A stretch of 64,000 nucleotides of DNA from CAKMMH01 sp927798255 (GTDB lineage Bacteria > Bdellovibrionota_C > UBA2361 > CAKMMH01), in the NCBI GenBank assembly GCA_034180415.1, contig JAXFOK010000050.1, positions 62,001 through 126,000 on the forward strand. The letters run 5' to 3'. The notes below the pieces were generated by a model, which made no database searches, was not told the origin of the DNA, and worked only from the letters and a program-made list of their open reading frames with translations. Of this stretch, positions 1 through 7,789 are shown piece after piece. Position 1 is the first letter of the stretch, and every line of letters starts with the position of its first letter. Position numbers and translations under genes: made by a program.

Positions 1-1485
1 CATTTCACTTGGCTTTTCAATCTCCATCATTTTTAGGATTGTAGGAGCAACGTCGCAAAGAGCGCCGTCTTTTAAAGTTACTTTTTCTTTGTAGCCTACT
101 AAAATTACAGGAACAAGATTTGTCGTATGGGCTGTGTTTGGTGTGCCGTTTTCGTTAAGCATTGATTCAGCATTTCCATGGTCTGCAATAATTAATCCTT
201 GCCCGCCTTGAGCTAATAATGCATCGAAAACTTTTCCTACACAAGTATCAACAGCTTCAATTGCTTTTATGGCAGCACTTTCAATTCCTGTATGACCAAC
301 CATGTCAGGATTTGCAAAATTTACAACAACTAAATCATATTTTTTAGAATTTATAACTTCTACTACCTTGTCGCAAACTTGATATGCACTCATCTCTGGT
401 TTCTCATCATATGTTTTTACTTCACGAGGAGAAGGGATAACCTCTCTATCTTCGCCATCTACTGGTGCTTCAATTCCACCATTTAAAAAGAACGTAACGT
501 GTGCGTATTTTTCAGTTTCTGCAGTTTTAAATTGTTTTAAACCTTTTTTAGAAACTACTTCACTTAAAAAGTTTTTAATATCAATTTTTTCAAAAAGAAC
601 AGGTAAGTTATAAGTTTCATCATATTCTGTAAAACAAAGAATTTGATTTTTGTTTAGTACAGGAATATTTCTTTCAAAGCCATCAAAATCTTCAATTCCA
701 AATGTCCTTACAATTTCTCTCATCCTATCTGCTCTAAAATTAAAGAAAATTAATGAATCATTTTCTGAAACTTTACATTCATTTAAAATTGCTGGCTCTA
801 TGAATTCATCTCCAATATTCTCGCTATAAGATTTTGATAAATATTCTTCAATACTTGAAATTTTAGGAGCATCAAGCTTTGTGTACATGTCATAAGCTCT
901 TTTTACTCTATCCCATCTCTTATCTCTATCCATCGCATAAAAACGTCCCGTGATATCTGCAACTTTAACATTTTTGTATGGAGCTAAGAACTCTAAAAAC
1001 TTTTCATATTGATTTTTAGCGTCCATTGGCTCTGTGTCACGTCCGTCAGTTATTAAATGAATACAAATAGTTTTGTTTGTATCTCTTGTTAAATTTTCAA
1101 TTAACAATTTTAAATGCTCAATATGAGAGTGAATACCGCCATCAGAAAAAAGTCCAAAAATATGAATCTTTCCATCATCTTTTAAATTAGAAATAAAATT
1201 ACTGTAGCTAGGAAATTTTGTAAGTGCGCCTTCTCTTAACTCTCTTGAAATCCTAACAAGCCATTGTTCAACTACACGGCCTGCACCAATATTAAGGTGA
1301 CCAACTTCTGAGTTTCCCATTTGACCATCTGGAAGCCCTACAAAAAGGCCGCTTGCTTGAAGTGTTGCATTTGGATAAGTGCTTAAAAGTTTATCGATAT
1401 TTGGGGTGTTTGCTAAAGCTATAGCGTTATGTTCTCTTTCTTTATTTATACCGAATCCGTCAAGAATACAAAGTAATGTAGTCAT
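1..1485 (-). CDS. gpmI: 2,3-bisphosphoglycerate-independent phosphoglycerate mutase (partial, C-terminus cut by window edge)
   Basis: Cofactor-independent mutase that interconverts 3- and 2-phosphoglycerate in glycolysis in the cytoplasm, using two Mn ions and a phosphoserine intermediate. The reading frame is open from the ATG at 1485 to the window edge (495 codons; the family is about 510 residues, so only the last few are missing). The N-terminus has the metal site ILDGFG (Asp9) and the catalytic serine in MGNSEVGH (Ser59). The C-terminal part shows ADHGNAE and the closing GALCDVAPTIL motif. A strong ribosome binding site (GGGAGG) lies upstream of the ATG. It is the last gene of a run rsfS - lapAB - gpmI on this strand, 64 bp after lapAB. 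Identification is by family motifs and is secure. Confidence 0.95.
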   Translation of the reverse strand, partial: MTTLLCILDGFGINKEREHNAIALANTPNIDKLLSTYPNATLQASGLFVGLPDGQMGNSEVGHLNIGAGRVVEQWLVRISRELREGALTKFPSYSNFISNLKDDGKIHIFGLFSDGGIHSHIEHLKLLIENLTRDTNKTICIHLITDGRDTEPMDAKNQYEKFLEFLAPYKNVKVADITGRFYAMDRDKRWDRVKRAYDMYTKLDAPKISSIEEYLSKSYSENIGDEFIEPAILNECKVSENDSLIFFNFRADRMREIVRTFGIEDFDGFERNIPVLNKNQILCFTEYDETYNLPVLFEKIDIKNFLSEVVSKKGLKQFKTAETEKYAHVTFFLNGGIEAPVDGEDREVIPSPREVKTYDEKPEMSAYQVCDKVVEVINSKKYDLVVVNFANPDMVGHTGIESAAIKAIEAVDTCVGKVFDALLAQGGQGLIIADHGNAESMLNENGTPNTAHTTNLVPVILVGYKEKVTLKDGALCDVAPTILKMMEIEKPSEM

Positions 1486-1549
1486 GTAAAATGCCTCCCT
1501 TGGAAATTAAACTAAAAATGAATAATTACTTTTTTTGAAAAATAAAAAA

Positions 1550-2773
1550 TTAATTATTGTCAATAATACTAAATAAATCTAGTTTGCTTATGTTTTTATT
1601 ATTAAAAAGCATAGCATTTAAAAAATCAAATAATAACTTTTTGTTTCCATTTAATGTAATATTATTATCTTTTAAATATTTTTCAAACATTTCAAAATAT
1701 GCTCTTGCGTCATCTTGCATTGCAAGATTTGAAAAACTTTCTACGGCTATAAAATACGATTTAACAAGCTCTTCGCCTTGAGTCTCTTTTAACGCAGTAT
1801 TAATTGTGCTTATTGCTTTTTTAGGCTCTTCTTTTTCAATCCAAGTTTTTATTATCTTCCTCCAAACAAATGCTTTCTTACTATTTAAAGCTAATTTTGT
1901 AAGAACAAGCATAGCAGGCTTTATTTCGCCTTTATTAAGTAAAAGCTCGCTTAATGTAAGGCCTGTTTTGATATGTGAAGGAGAAGCTTTGTGAAGCTTT
2001 TCAAGTTTTTCAATTTGAAGTTCTTTGTTTTCTCCTGTTTCTTTTAGAATTTTTAAATATTCAATATCAGTTTTTTTATCATCAGGTTCTTCATTTTTTG
2101 ATGCATTTTTTGTCGTTCCCTTAGAAAGGGTATCGATGTTTTTTTGATACTCAAGAGCGTCATCGTATTGCTTAATGCTAATTGCTTCATCACGTGCAAG
2201 TGTTGCAATATATGCGCAAGGCTTTGTACTATAAATCTTTGTATAATTATCTAAGCTAGATGCACCATTTTTTAAAAGATTATGTACCTTTGCTAAATAG
2301 AAAGTAACTTCTTCATTATTTTCAGCATGTTTTTTAGCTTCATTTAATATATTTAATGCAGAGTTTAAGTTTTCTTTTTCAATAAAAATTTTTGCAATTT
2401 CTATATACGGAATAATATTTGATAAATCTTTTCTGTGAAGCTCTTCCCAAAGTTTTAGTGCTTTATCAAGGTCTTTTAAGCAAGTATAAATTCTTGCTTC
2501 GTTAACTTTTTTGCATATCTCTTGAGACTTGTTTTTATCTTTTAAAAGTTTCTTTTCTTTTAAGTATGATTTAAATGAGAAATAACTTGCAATGATTGCA
2601 GAAATTATAAAACCAGAAACAAAACTTGTAATTAGAACTATACCAAGTCCTGTGTTAAATGATTTTCCTGGCCAAAAAACTAGGTTTATCGCATTATGGT
2701 TGTTTACTATAATAAAGGTTACAATTAAAATTACTACGATAATAAAGGCGATTTTTTTAAATAGTCCTATCAT
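1550..2773 (-). CDS. LapA-domain membrane protein fused to a LapB-like TPR region
   Basis: 407 residues. Residues about 5-25 and 45-68 are two membrane helices joined by a segment with NNHNAINLVFWPG, the typical LapA (DUF1049) pattern. After a basic coiled segment (about 70-90), the rest is tetratricopeptide-like helical repeats, including KALKLWEEL and NSALNILNEAKK. In enterobacteria LapA and LapB are separate adjacent genes that control lipopolysaccharide synthesis and LpxC turnover; here both parts are in one chain. I see no C-terminal rubredoxin-like CxxC pair, which true LapB has, so LapB function is inference. The start ATG overlaps the rsfS stop (ATGA), which indicates translational coupling. 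Confidence 0.75.
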   Translation of the reverse strand: MIGLFKKIAFIIVVILIVTFIIVNNHNAINLVFWPGKSFNTGLGIVLITSFVSGFIISAIIASYFSFKSYLKEKKLLKDKNKSQEICKKVNEARIYTCLKDLDKALKLWEELHRKDLSNIIPYIEIAKIFIEKENLNSALNILNEAKKHAENNEEVTFYLAKVHNLLKNGASSLDNYTKIYSTKPCAYIATLARDEAISIKQYDDALEYQKNIDTLSKGTTKNASKNEEPDDKKTDIEYLKILKETGENKELQIEKLEKLHKASPSHIKTGLTLSELLLNKGEIKPAMLVLTKLALNSKKAFVWRKIIKTWIEKEEPKKAISTINTALKETQGEELVKSYFIAVESFSNLAMQDDARAYFEMFEKYLKDNNITLNGNKKLLFDFLNAMLFNNKNISKLDLFSIIDNN

Positions 2774-3153
2774 AAAATTAAATCTCCTGTTTTTTCATCA
2801 ACTTTAATTTGATTGTAATTTTTAAATAAAGAATCTATATCATAATGCGTTCTAGCATCATCTAAAAAGATATGAACTATTACATCATTGTAGTCTATTA
2901 AAATCCACTCTCCAACAAAAAATCCCTCCATAGAAAAGCTCTTATAGCCTTCCTTTGCTAATTTTTCTGTAATATTGTGGGCGATACCTTGAACTTGTCT
3001 TTGAGAACGAGCGCTTGCTATAACAATGTAATCAGCTAGCGAGGATACGCCTTGTACATTAATCACATTCATATCAATTGCTTTAGTTTCAGATGCAATC
3101 TTTACAATATCTTTTACCAAATCAAGAGGATTAACATTCTTTTTAACTGCCAT
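2770..3153 (-). CDS. rsfS: ribosomal silencing factor RsfS (iojap family)
   Basis: 127 residues, normal length for the family. RsfS binds ribosomal protein L14 and blocks subunit joining when nutrients are low. The core pattern is present: ETKAIDMNVINVQGVSSLAD, IVIASARSQRQVQ, then EGFFVGEWILIDYNDVIVHIF and a C-terminal YDIDSLF. The start ATG at 3153 has AAGG about 9 nt upstream. The gene overlaps the downstream lapA-lapB gene by 4 bp. In many proteobacteria rsfS lies near gpmI, as here, although the usual neighbour rlmH is absent from this window. Confidence 0.93.
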   Translation of the reverse strand: MAVKKNVNPLDLVKDIVKIASETKAIDMNVINVQGVSSLADYIVIASARSQRQVQGIAHNITEKLAKEGYKSFSMEGFFVGEWILIDYNDVIVHIFLDDARTHYDIDSLFKNYNQIKVDEKTGDLIL

Positions 3154-3206
3154 AATTTGTTGCCTTAATATTTAAATTTTTTATTAAGTTAAAATTTGAG
3201 GTTTAT

Positions 3207-3896
3207 TTATACCACAAATTTATACCCGACGCCATGTACGGTCAAAATATGTTTAGGCGTTTTTGAGTTCTTTTCTTCAATTTTTTGTCTTAACCTAGCA
3301 ATATGATTATCAACCGTTCTTGTGGTAGGGTAGGTATTGTATCCCCAAACTTCATCTAAAAGCTCATCTCTTGTAACAACGCTTCCTTTTTTAGCGATTA
3401 AACATTTTAATAACCTATACTCTCTAGCTGAAAGATCGATTGGTTTGCTTTCTTTTTCGGCTTTATATGCTTTAAAATCAATTTTAATTCCCGAAAATTC
3501 AACTTTTTCAAGCTCTTTTGTGCTTTTATTTCTTCTTAAAAGTGCTTTTACTCGAGCAACTAACTCAAGCATTCCAAAAGGCTTTGCAAGGTAATCATCG
3601 GCCCCAAGCTCTAGACCTAAAACTTTGTCTACTTCTTCACTTCTTGCTGTTAAAAGTATTAATGGTGTTGAAATTCCTTTATTTCTTAGCTCTTTACAAA
3701 CTTGAAACCCATCTTTTCGTGGCATTTTAATATCTAGAATTATTACATCTGGCTTTTTTTCTTCAACAAGGCTAATGCCTTTTTCGCCATCTTCTGCTTC
3801 AAGGACCTTAAATCCTTCTTGTTCTAAGTTTAAAGCGACAGACTTTCTTACTGAGTTATCATCATCTATTATAGCAATAGTTGTTTTTGTTTCCAT
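3207..3896 (-). CDS. OmpR/PhoB-family two-component response regulator
   Basis: 229 residues from the ATG at 3896. Residues 1-120 form a receiver domain: acidic pocket DDD (10-12), phospho-acceptor Asp55 in ILDIKMPRKDG, conserved Thr83 and Lys105 in AKPFG. Residues 130-229 form a winged-helix DNA-binding domain with LSAREYRLLKCL, the recognition-helix region TTRTVDNHIARLRQKI and the closing HGVGYKF. A TTG three codons upstream (3905) is in frame but nearly abuts the GAGG at 3907-3910, which sits 10 nt from the ATG, so I chose the ATG. No histidine kinase is in the window, so the signal and targets are unknown. It is transcribed in the same direction as rsfS, 53 bp away. Confidence 0.9.
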   Translation of the reverse strand: METKTTIAIIDDDNSVRKSVALNLEQEGFKVLEAEDGEKGISLVEEKKPDVIILDIKMPRKDGFQVCKELRNKGISTPLILLTARSEEVDKVLGLELGADDYLAKPFGMLELVARVKALLRRNKSTKELEKVEFSGIKIDFKAYKAEKESKPIDLSAREYRLLKCLIAKKGSVVTRDELLDEVWGYNTYPTTRTVDNHIARLRQKIEEKNSKTPKHILTVHGVGYKFVV

Positions 3897-4041
3897 ATTT
3901 TTCAAACCTCAATATAAACAAGTAGTTAAGTGTAATTATAGTGTAAATCTTAAATTTTTAACAGATACTTTTTGAATTTTTAAAAATTTAGGTAGTAAAG
4001 AGTTTTTTATTTGATTTTCTTTGTTTGATTGCTTGATTTAT

Positions 4042-4066
4042 TTGATAAAAATATGTATCTTATCAA
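4042..4066. promoter_or_regulatory. inverted repeat in the divergent response regulator / rplU intergenic region
   Basis: Perfect 7-bp arms TTGATAA (4042-4048) and TTATCAA (4060-4066) separated by 11 bp. It lies between the divergently transcribed response-regulator gene and rplU. It could be an operator or part of the rplU promoter or leader. No test of function is possible from sequence. Confidence 0.35.
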
Positions 4067-4087
4067 GAGTCATTTTTATGCGCTATG

Positions 4088-4127
4088 AAATTCTTGTCGA
4101 AATTCGTTATGGGCGTAAGAAGAATTT
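4088..4127 (+). ncRNA. possible rplU leader stem-loop
   Basis: Arms AAATTCTT (4088-4095) and AAGAATTT (4120-4127) close a 24-nt loop about 45 bp upstream of rplU. Many bacteria autoregulate L21 and other ribosomal proteins through leader RNA structures, but I cannot match this one to a described L21 leader, so this is only a candidate. Confidence 0.25.
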
Positions 4128-4172
4128 TTATCGTTTTAATTAGAATTTTATATTTTTAAGTTAGTGAAAAAA

Positions 4173-4514
4173 ATGGAAAATACAGCAAAAGAAGAAATAA
4201 AAGAAGTTAAGCCTTATGCTGTTATCGCAACAGGCGGTAAACAATACAAGGTAAGTGTTAATGATATAATTGATGTTGAAACTTTAGATGCCGAAAAAGG
4301 TGAAGAAGTAGTTTTAGATAATGTCTTATTAGTAAACGATGGTACTTTAAAAGTTGGCACTCCACTTGTTGAAGGAGCTAAAGTTAAAGTAAAAGTTTTA
4401 TCTCAATTTAAAGGGGAGAAACTTCTTGTGTTTAAAAGACGTCGTCGTAAAGGATATACTAACAGACAAGGACATCGTCAAAATTTAACTAAGATACAAG
4501 TTATTGAATTTTAA
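4173..4514 (+). CDS. rplU: 50S ribosomal protein L21
   Basis: 113 residues from the ATG at 4173. The L21 core begins at YAVIATGGKQYKVS and continues through VGTPLVEGAKVKVKV, the basic RRRRKGYTNRQGHRQ segment that binds 23S rRNA, and the closing LTKIQVIEF. A GTG at 4164 would add three residues. Neither start has a strong ribosome binding site. The short acidic-basic N-terminal tail before the core is longer than in the usual roughly 103-residue protein. It is the first gene of the conserved rplU-rpmA-obgE run. Confidence 0.95.
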   Translation: MENTAKEEIKEVKPYAVIATGGKQYKVSVNDIIDVETLDAEKGEEVVLDNVLLVNDGTLKVGTPLVEGAKVKVKVLSQFKGEKLLVFKRRRRKGYTNRQGHRQNLTKIQVIEF

Positions 4515-4593
4515 TTAAAAGCATTACTTATAAATTCTATTTTACAATAGATTTTAAGTGCTTTAAAAAGTTTAAGTAGGGAGATATTTTAAG

Positions 4594-4845
4594 ATGGCAC
4601 ATAAGAAGGCAAGTGGTAGTTCAAGAAACGGTCGTGACACGATTGGTAAGAGATTAGGTGTTAAAAAGTTTGGTGGTGAGCAAGTTCTTGCAGGAAATAT
4701 TCTTGTAAGACAACGTGGTACAACTTTTCATCCAGGAACAAATGTAGGCCTTGGAAAAGATTACACATTATTTGCTCTAACTGATGGTACAGTAGAGTTT
4801 AAACAAGGAAGAAAGCATACAGTTAATGTGATTGCAAATTCTTAG
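4594..4845 (+). CDS. rpmA: 50S ribosomal protein L27
   Basis: 83 residues, usual length. It begins with the characteristic MAHKKASGSSRNGRDT, whose N-terminal tail reaches the peptidyl-transferase centre, and contains RLGVKKFGGEQVLAGNI and RQRGTTFHPGTNVG. There is no N-terminal cleavable extension of the Firmicutes type. A GGGAG ribosome binding site precedes the ATG. It lies 79 bp after rplU and 125 bp before obgE, with terminator-like hairpins between rpmA and obgE. Confidence 0.97.
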   Translation: MAHKKASGSSRNGRDTIGKRLGVKKFGGEQVLAGNILVRQRGTTFHPGTNVGLGKDYTLFALTDGTVEFKQGRKHTVNVIANS

Positions 4846-4900
4846 TTTGTTTAAATTTGAAAAATTAGTTTTTGTTCTTTTTTAAAGAACTGACATTAAT

Positions 4901-4955
4901 AAATCCCCTTTAAAATAGTAAAAGTTCATCTGCTAATTTAAAGGGGATTTTAGTA
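4901..4955 (+). terminator. terminator-like hairpin between rpmA and obgE
   Basis: A perfect 14-bp inverted repeat with a GGGG/CCCC core (4901-4914 and 4937-4950) encloses a 22-nt loop and is followed by a short T-rich stretch. A second small hairpin, GTTCTTT-TTT-AAAGAAC, lies just upstream at 4874-4890. The structure probably reduces readthrough from the ribosomal protein genes into obgE. The long loop and short T tract make full termination uncertain. Confidence 0.55.
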
Positions 4956-4970
4956 TATCGATGACTTATT

Positions 4971-5975
4971 ATGAAATTTATTGATGAAGCTACAATATAT
5001 GTAAGAGCTGGAAATGGCGGAAAAGGTGCTAGCCATTTTAGACGCGAAAAGTTTGTTCCTCTTGGCGGACCTGATGGGGGAGATGGAGGAAAAGGAGGAG
5101 ATGTAGTTTTAATTGCGGATAGAAATAAACATACGCTTTTAGATTTTCGTTTTATGGCAAAATGGGAAGCTAAAAATGGTGAAGATGGTGGTACAAATAG
5201 AAGAACAGGAAAAAACGGTGAAGATTTAATTATTAAAGTTCCAATTGGTACAGAAATTATAAGAATAAGTGATGATACGTTAATTGCGGATTTAGCTGAA
5301 GATGAAAAAACTTTTGTTGTAGCAAAGGGAGGTCGTGGCGGAAAAGGAAATACGTTTTTTAAAAGTAGCACAAATAGAGCACCTGTAAAAGCACAAGATG
5401 GAGAAGAAGGGGAAGAGCTTGATATAAAATTATCATTAAAATTAGTTGCAGATGTTGGATTAATTGGATTTCCAAATGCTGGAAAATCTACGCTTATTTC
5501 AAAAGTAACTGAGGCAAAACCAAAAATTGCTGATTATCCTTTTACTACTCTTGTTCCAAATTTAGGAGTTGTAAAAGTAGGGGATATTGATTTCGTTATG
5601 GCGGATATTCCTGGGCTTATTGAAGATGCTAGCGAAGGCAAAGGGCTTGGAGTTACATTTTTAAAACATGTTGAAAGATGCAAAGTGCTTATGCATTTAA
5701 TAGATGTCTCGTTATGTAATAGTAAAGAAGATATAATTGATGCTTTTTCAAAAATAAATAATGAACTTAAAAAATTTTCATCTTATCTTGCAAAAAAAGA
5801 GCAACTAATAGTCTTTAGCAAGATGGATATAATAGGTGAAAATGATTTCATAAATGAAGCTAAAAAATATTTTGAAGATAAAGAATATAAAGTATGTATG
5901 ATTTCTAGCGCAACAGGTCAAGGCGTAAAGGAGTTACTTTATAAAGTTGTCGAAATGTTTGGTTCGCAAAAATGA
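4971..5975 (+). CDS. obgE: Obg family GTPase (CgtA/ObgE), ribosome assembly
   Basis: 334 residues. Residues 1-158 form the glycine-rich Obg fold (AGNGGKGASHFRREKFVP, GGPDGGDGGKGGD, KGGRGGKGNTFF). The G domain follows, with G1 GFPNAGKST near residue 166, switch YPFTTLVPNLG, G3 DIPGLIEDASEGKGLG and G4-like SKMD, ending soon after. The extra C-terminal OCT domain is absent, as in many proteobacteria. Obg binds 50S precursors and links GTP/ppGpp status to ribosome assembly. The ATG has no clear ribosome binding site. Its TGA overlaps the next gene's ATG by 4 bp. Confidence 0.96.
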   Translation: MKFIDEATIYVRAGNGGKGASHFRREKFVPLGGPDGGDGGKGGDVVLIADRNKHTLLDFRFMAKWEAKNGEDGGTNRRTGKNGEDLIIKVPIGTEIIRISDDTLIADLAEDEKTFVVAKGGRGGKGNTFFKSSTNRAPVKAQDGEEGEELDIKLSLKLVADVGLIGFPNAGKSTLISKVTEAKPKIADYPFTTLVPNLGVVKVGDIDFVMADIPGLIEDASEGKGLGVTFLKHVERCKVLMHLIDVSLCNSKEDIIDAFSKINNELKKFSSYLAKKEQLIVFSKMDIIGENDFINEAKKYFEDKEYKVCMISSATGQGVKELLYKVVEMFGSQK

Positions 5976-6835
5976 AAGATTATTTAATATATAAACGCGG
6001 AAAAACTTGGTTTGAGGCTGTGAATTTAGAAAGCGATAAAATGCCTCTTATTTTAGCTCATGGAGGCCCAGGGTTTACATCTTATTATTTAGAACCTTTT
6101 AAAGAAATATCCAAAGAAATTCCAATTGTGCTTTATGATCAACAAGGCTGTGGTCGATCTTCAAAGATCGATTTAAAAAATGCAAATATAAAATTTTATG
6201 TAAAAGAATTAGAAGCTTTAAGAAAAAAATTAAAAATTAAAAAGTTTTATTTATTAGGTCATTCATGGGGGGCAGCGTTAGCGCTAGAGTATTATAAGCA
6301 TTATTCAAAAAGAGTTGAAAAAATAATTTTTGCAAGTCCTTTTATAAGTAGTAGGTATTGGCAGCTTGATATATTATCTAATGTAAAAACACTTCAGAAT
6401 AATGTAAGGGATAACATACTTAATGTAATTGATAATAAAGATTATTATAGTGCTAATTTTTTGGAAGCTGTAAATTCATATAATAAAAATTTTATTTATA
6501 GAAGTGAAAATAAACCTTTTTGTTTGCTTGAGGCAGAAACTAATTCATCTAGTGATATATATATTCATATGTGGGGATTATCTGAGTTTATAGTAAATGG
6601 TACATTAAAAAATTTTGATAATAGTAAATATCTTAAGAAAGTAAAAATTCCATGTTTGTTTACTGCTGGGCAATATGACGAGTCAAGTTTGGAAACTTTA
6701 ATTTATTATAAGAGTCTTGTGAAAAGCAAAGTTAAAGATATTAAAATTTATGAGCATTCTGCACATTATCCACATATTGAAGATAATAAATTATATATTA
6801 ATGATATTCTTTCTTTTCTAAAAAGTCGCTCATAA
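5972..6835 (+). CDS. alpha/beta hydrolase, proline iminopeptidase-like
   Basis: 287 residues with the alpha/beta hydrolase fold typical of family S33 aminopeptidases: oxyanion motif HGGPG (about residues 30-34), nucleophile elbow GHSWG (Ser near 98), catalytic Asp in AGQYDES and His in HSAHYPHIE near the C-terminus. In this family the enzyme releases N-terminal proline or similar residues from peptides. The substrate here is not determined, because other alpha/beta hydrolases share these motifs. There is no signal peptide. The 4-bp overlap with obgE makes it part of that transcription unit, which is an uncommon partnership. Confidence 0.8.
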   Translation: MKDYLIYKRGKTWFEAVNLESDKMPLILAHGGPGFTSYYLEPFKEISKEIPIVLYDQQGCGRSSKIDLKNANIKFYVKELEALRKKLKIKKFYLLGHSWGAALALEYYKHYSKRVEKIIFASPFISSRYWQLDILSNVKTLQNNVRDNILNVIDNKDYYSANFLEAVNSYNKNFIYRSENKPFCLLEAETNSSSDIYIHMWGLSEFIVNGTLKNFDNSKYLKKVKIPCLFTAGQYDESSLETLIYYKSLVKSKVKDIKIYEHSAHYPHIEDNKLYINDILSFLKSRS

Positions 6836-6920
6836 AAGGTGTTAATATGAGAATAACTATGTGCAATCATTGGTAAATAGAATTACAAGGAATTTTCTAA
6901 TATTTAAAGGCAAAATTTAA

Positions 6921-6974
6921 TAGATAAAGTAAAAGCGGGCTTAAATGATTTTAAGCTCGCTTTTACTTTATCTA
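6921..6974. terminator. bidirectional intrinsic terminator between convergent genes
   Basis: A 23-bp stem with one G-U pair (left arm 6921-6943, right arm 6952-6974) and an 8-nt loop, flanked by A/T-rich sequence on both sides. It lies between the end of the hydrolase gene and the end of the convergent pilin-like gene, so it can serve both. Confidence 0.7.
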
Positions 6975-7007
6975 TAGTTGTTATTCTTACTTCTTTTTTA
7001 TTTGGTA

Positions 7008-7631
7008 TTAATAATCATCAGATTCATTATTTGGTGTAAATAAGAATGTAACTGTTGATGTATAAATACCAGCAGGAACCATATCAATACTTGGTCTGTC
7101 TGAAGTTCCACCTGTTGCGGTAAATGTAACAGTATAAGTTGCATTGTTAACAGCACCTGTGTCACAAGCAGTTAATGCTGTGTGAGCAACAAAGCTTGAG
7201 CCACTAGAAGTGTTTTGTTTTAAATCTTCACTTGTTGATTTATTATCATTATAAGTAAGTTTAAAATAAACTTTATTAGTGTCATCCATACCTTGATCAA
7301 TAACAAAGAAATCCGATCCACCAGTGTTGTTTGAATTAGTAGCTAATAATGAATACTTATTTCCACCTGATCTACTATTATTACTTGCAACACAAATTCC
7401 ATCACTAGCAACATAATCAGTTGCTCCAATAGGGAAGTTGTTTACAGTATTTGCTGTCTTATCGTTAACATCAACTGTTAAATCTGCAAGCCCTGTAGCG
7501 ATAATCATTTCAGGAATTTTTAATGTAATAACAGCTGAACCTTGTGATGTTTCACCTTTTTGCCCTTGAGTTGCCGCAAAAGCAAATGTCGGCATAGAAA
7601 TTAATGCAAGTAATAAAATTAATTTTTTCAT
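7008..7631 (-). CDS. secreted pilin-like subunit of a chaperone-usher locus
   Basis: 207 residues with a classical signal peptide (about 1-19, cleavage after TFAFA). The mature chain starts ATQGQKGE and is rich in Thr, Ser, Asn and Gly, with a beta-strand character (SAVITLKIPEM, TYTVTFTATGG, GIYTSTVTFLF) and two cysteine-containing segments (GICVAS, LTACDTG). It lies downstream of usher and periplasmic chaperone genes on the same strand, which is the usual place for a CS1/alternate-type fimbrial subunit. The subunit role is inferred from context, not from a recognised family motif. A strong AAGGAG site lies 8 nt before the ATG. The 158-bp gap to the usher gene suggests its own promoter. Confidence 0.55.
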   Translation of the reverse strand: MKKLILLLALISMPTFAFAATQGQKGETSQGSAVITLKIPEMIIATGLADLTVDVNDKTANTVNNFPIGATDYVASDGICVASNNSRSGGNKYSLLATNSNNTGGSDFFVIDQGMDDTNKVYFKLTYNDNKSTSEDLKQNTSSGSSFVAHTALTACDTGAVNNATYTVTFTATGGTSDRPSIDMVPAGIYTSTVTFLFTPNNESDDY

Positions 7632-7789
7632 TTTAAAATCTCCTTAAAGTAAGAATAAAAATATGGGTCAATCACTTTGTCATTATATACGGTAATTTAG
7701 ATAAAAAACTTAATATTTACGATTTGAAAATTTTATATTTTTAAGCTAAAAATTTTTATAAAGTTGTAATTTATTGATTTTATGAGATT

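Noticed and set aside
4910..5371. Minus-strand open frame opposite obgE (153 codons)
   Set aside because: Antisense to the glycine-rich Obg domain; its Pro/Phe/Ser composition is a by-product of the Gly codons, and obgE itself is certain.
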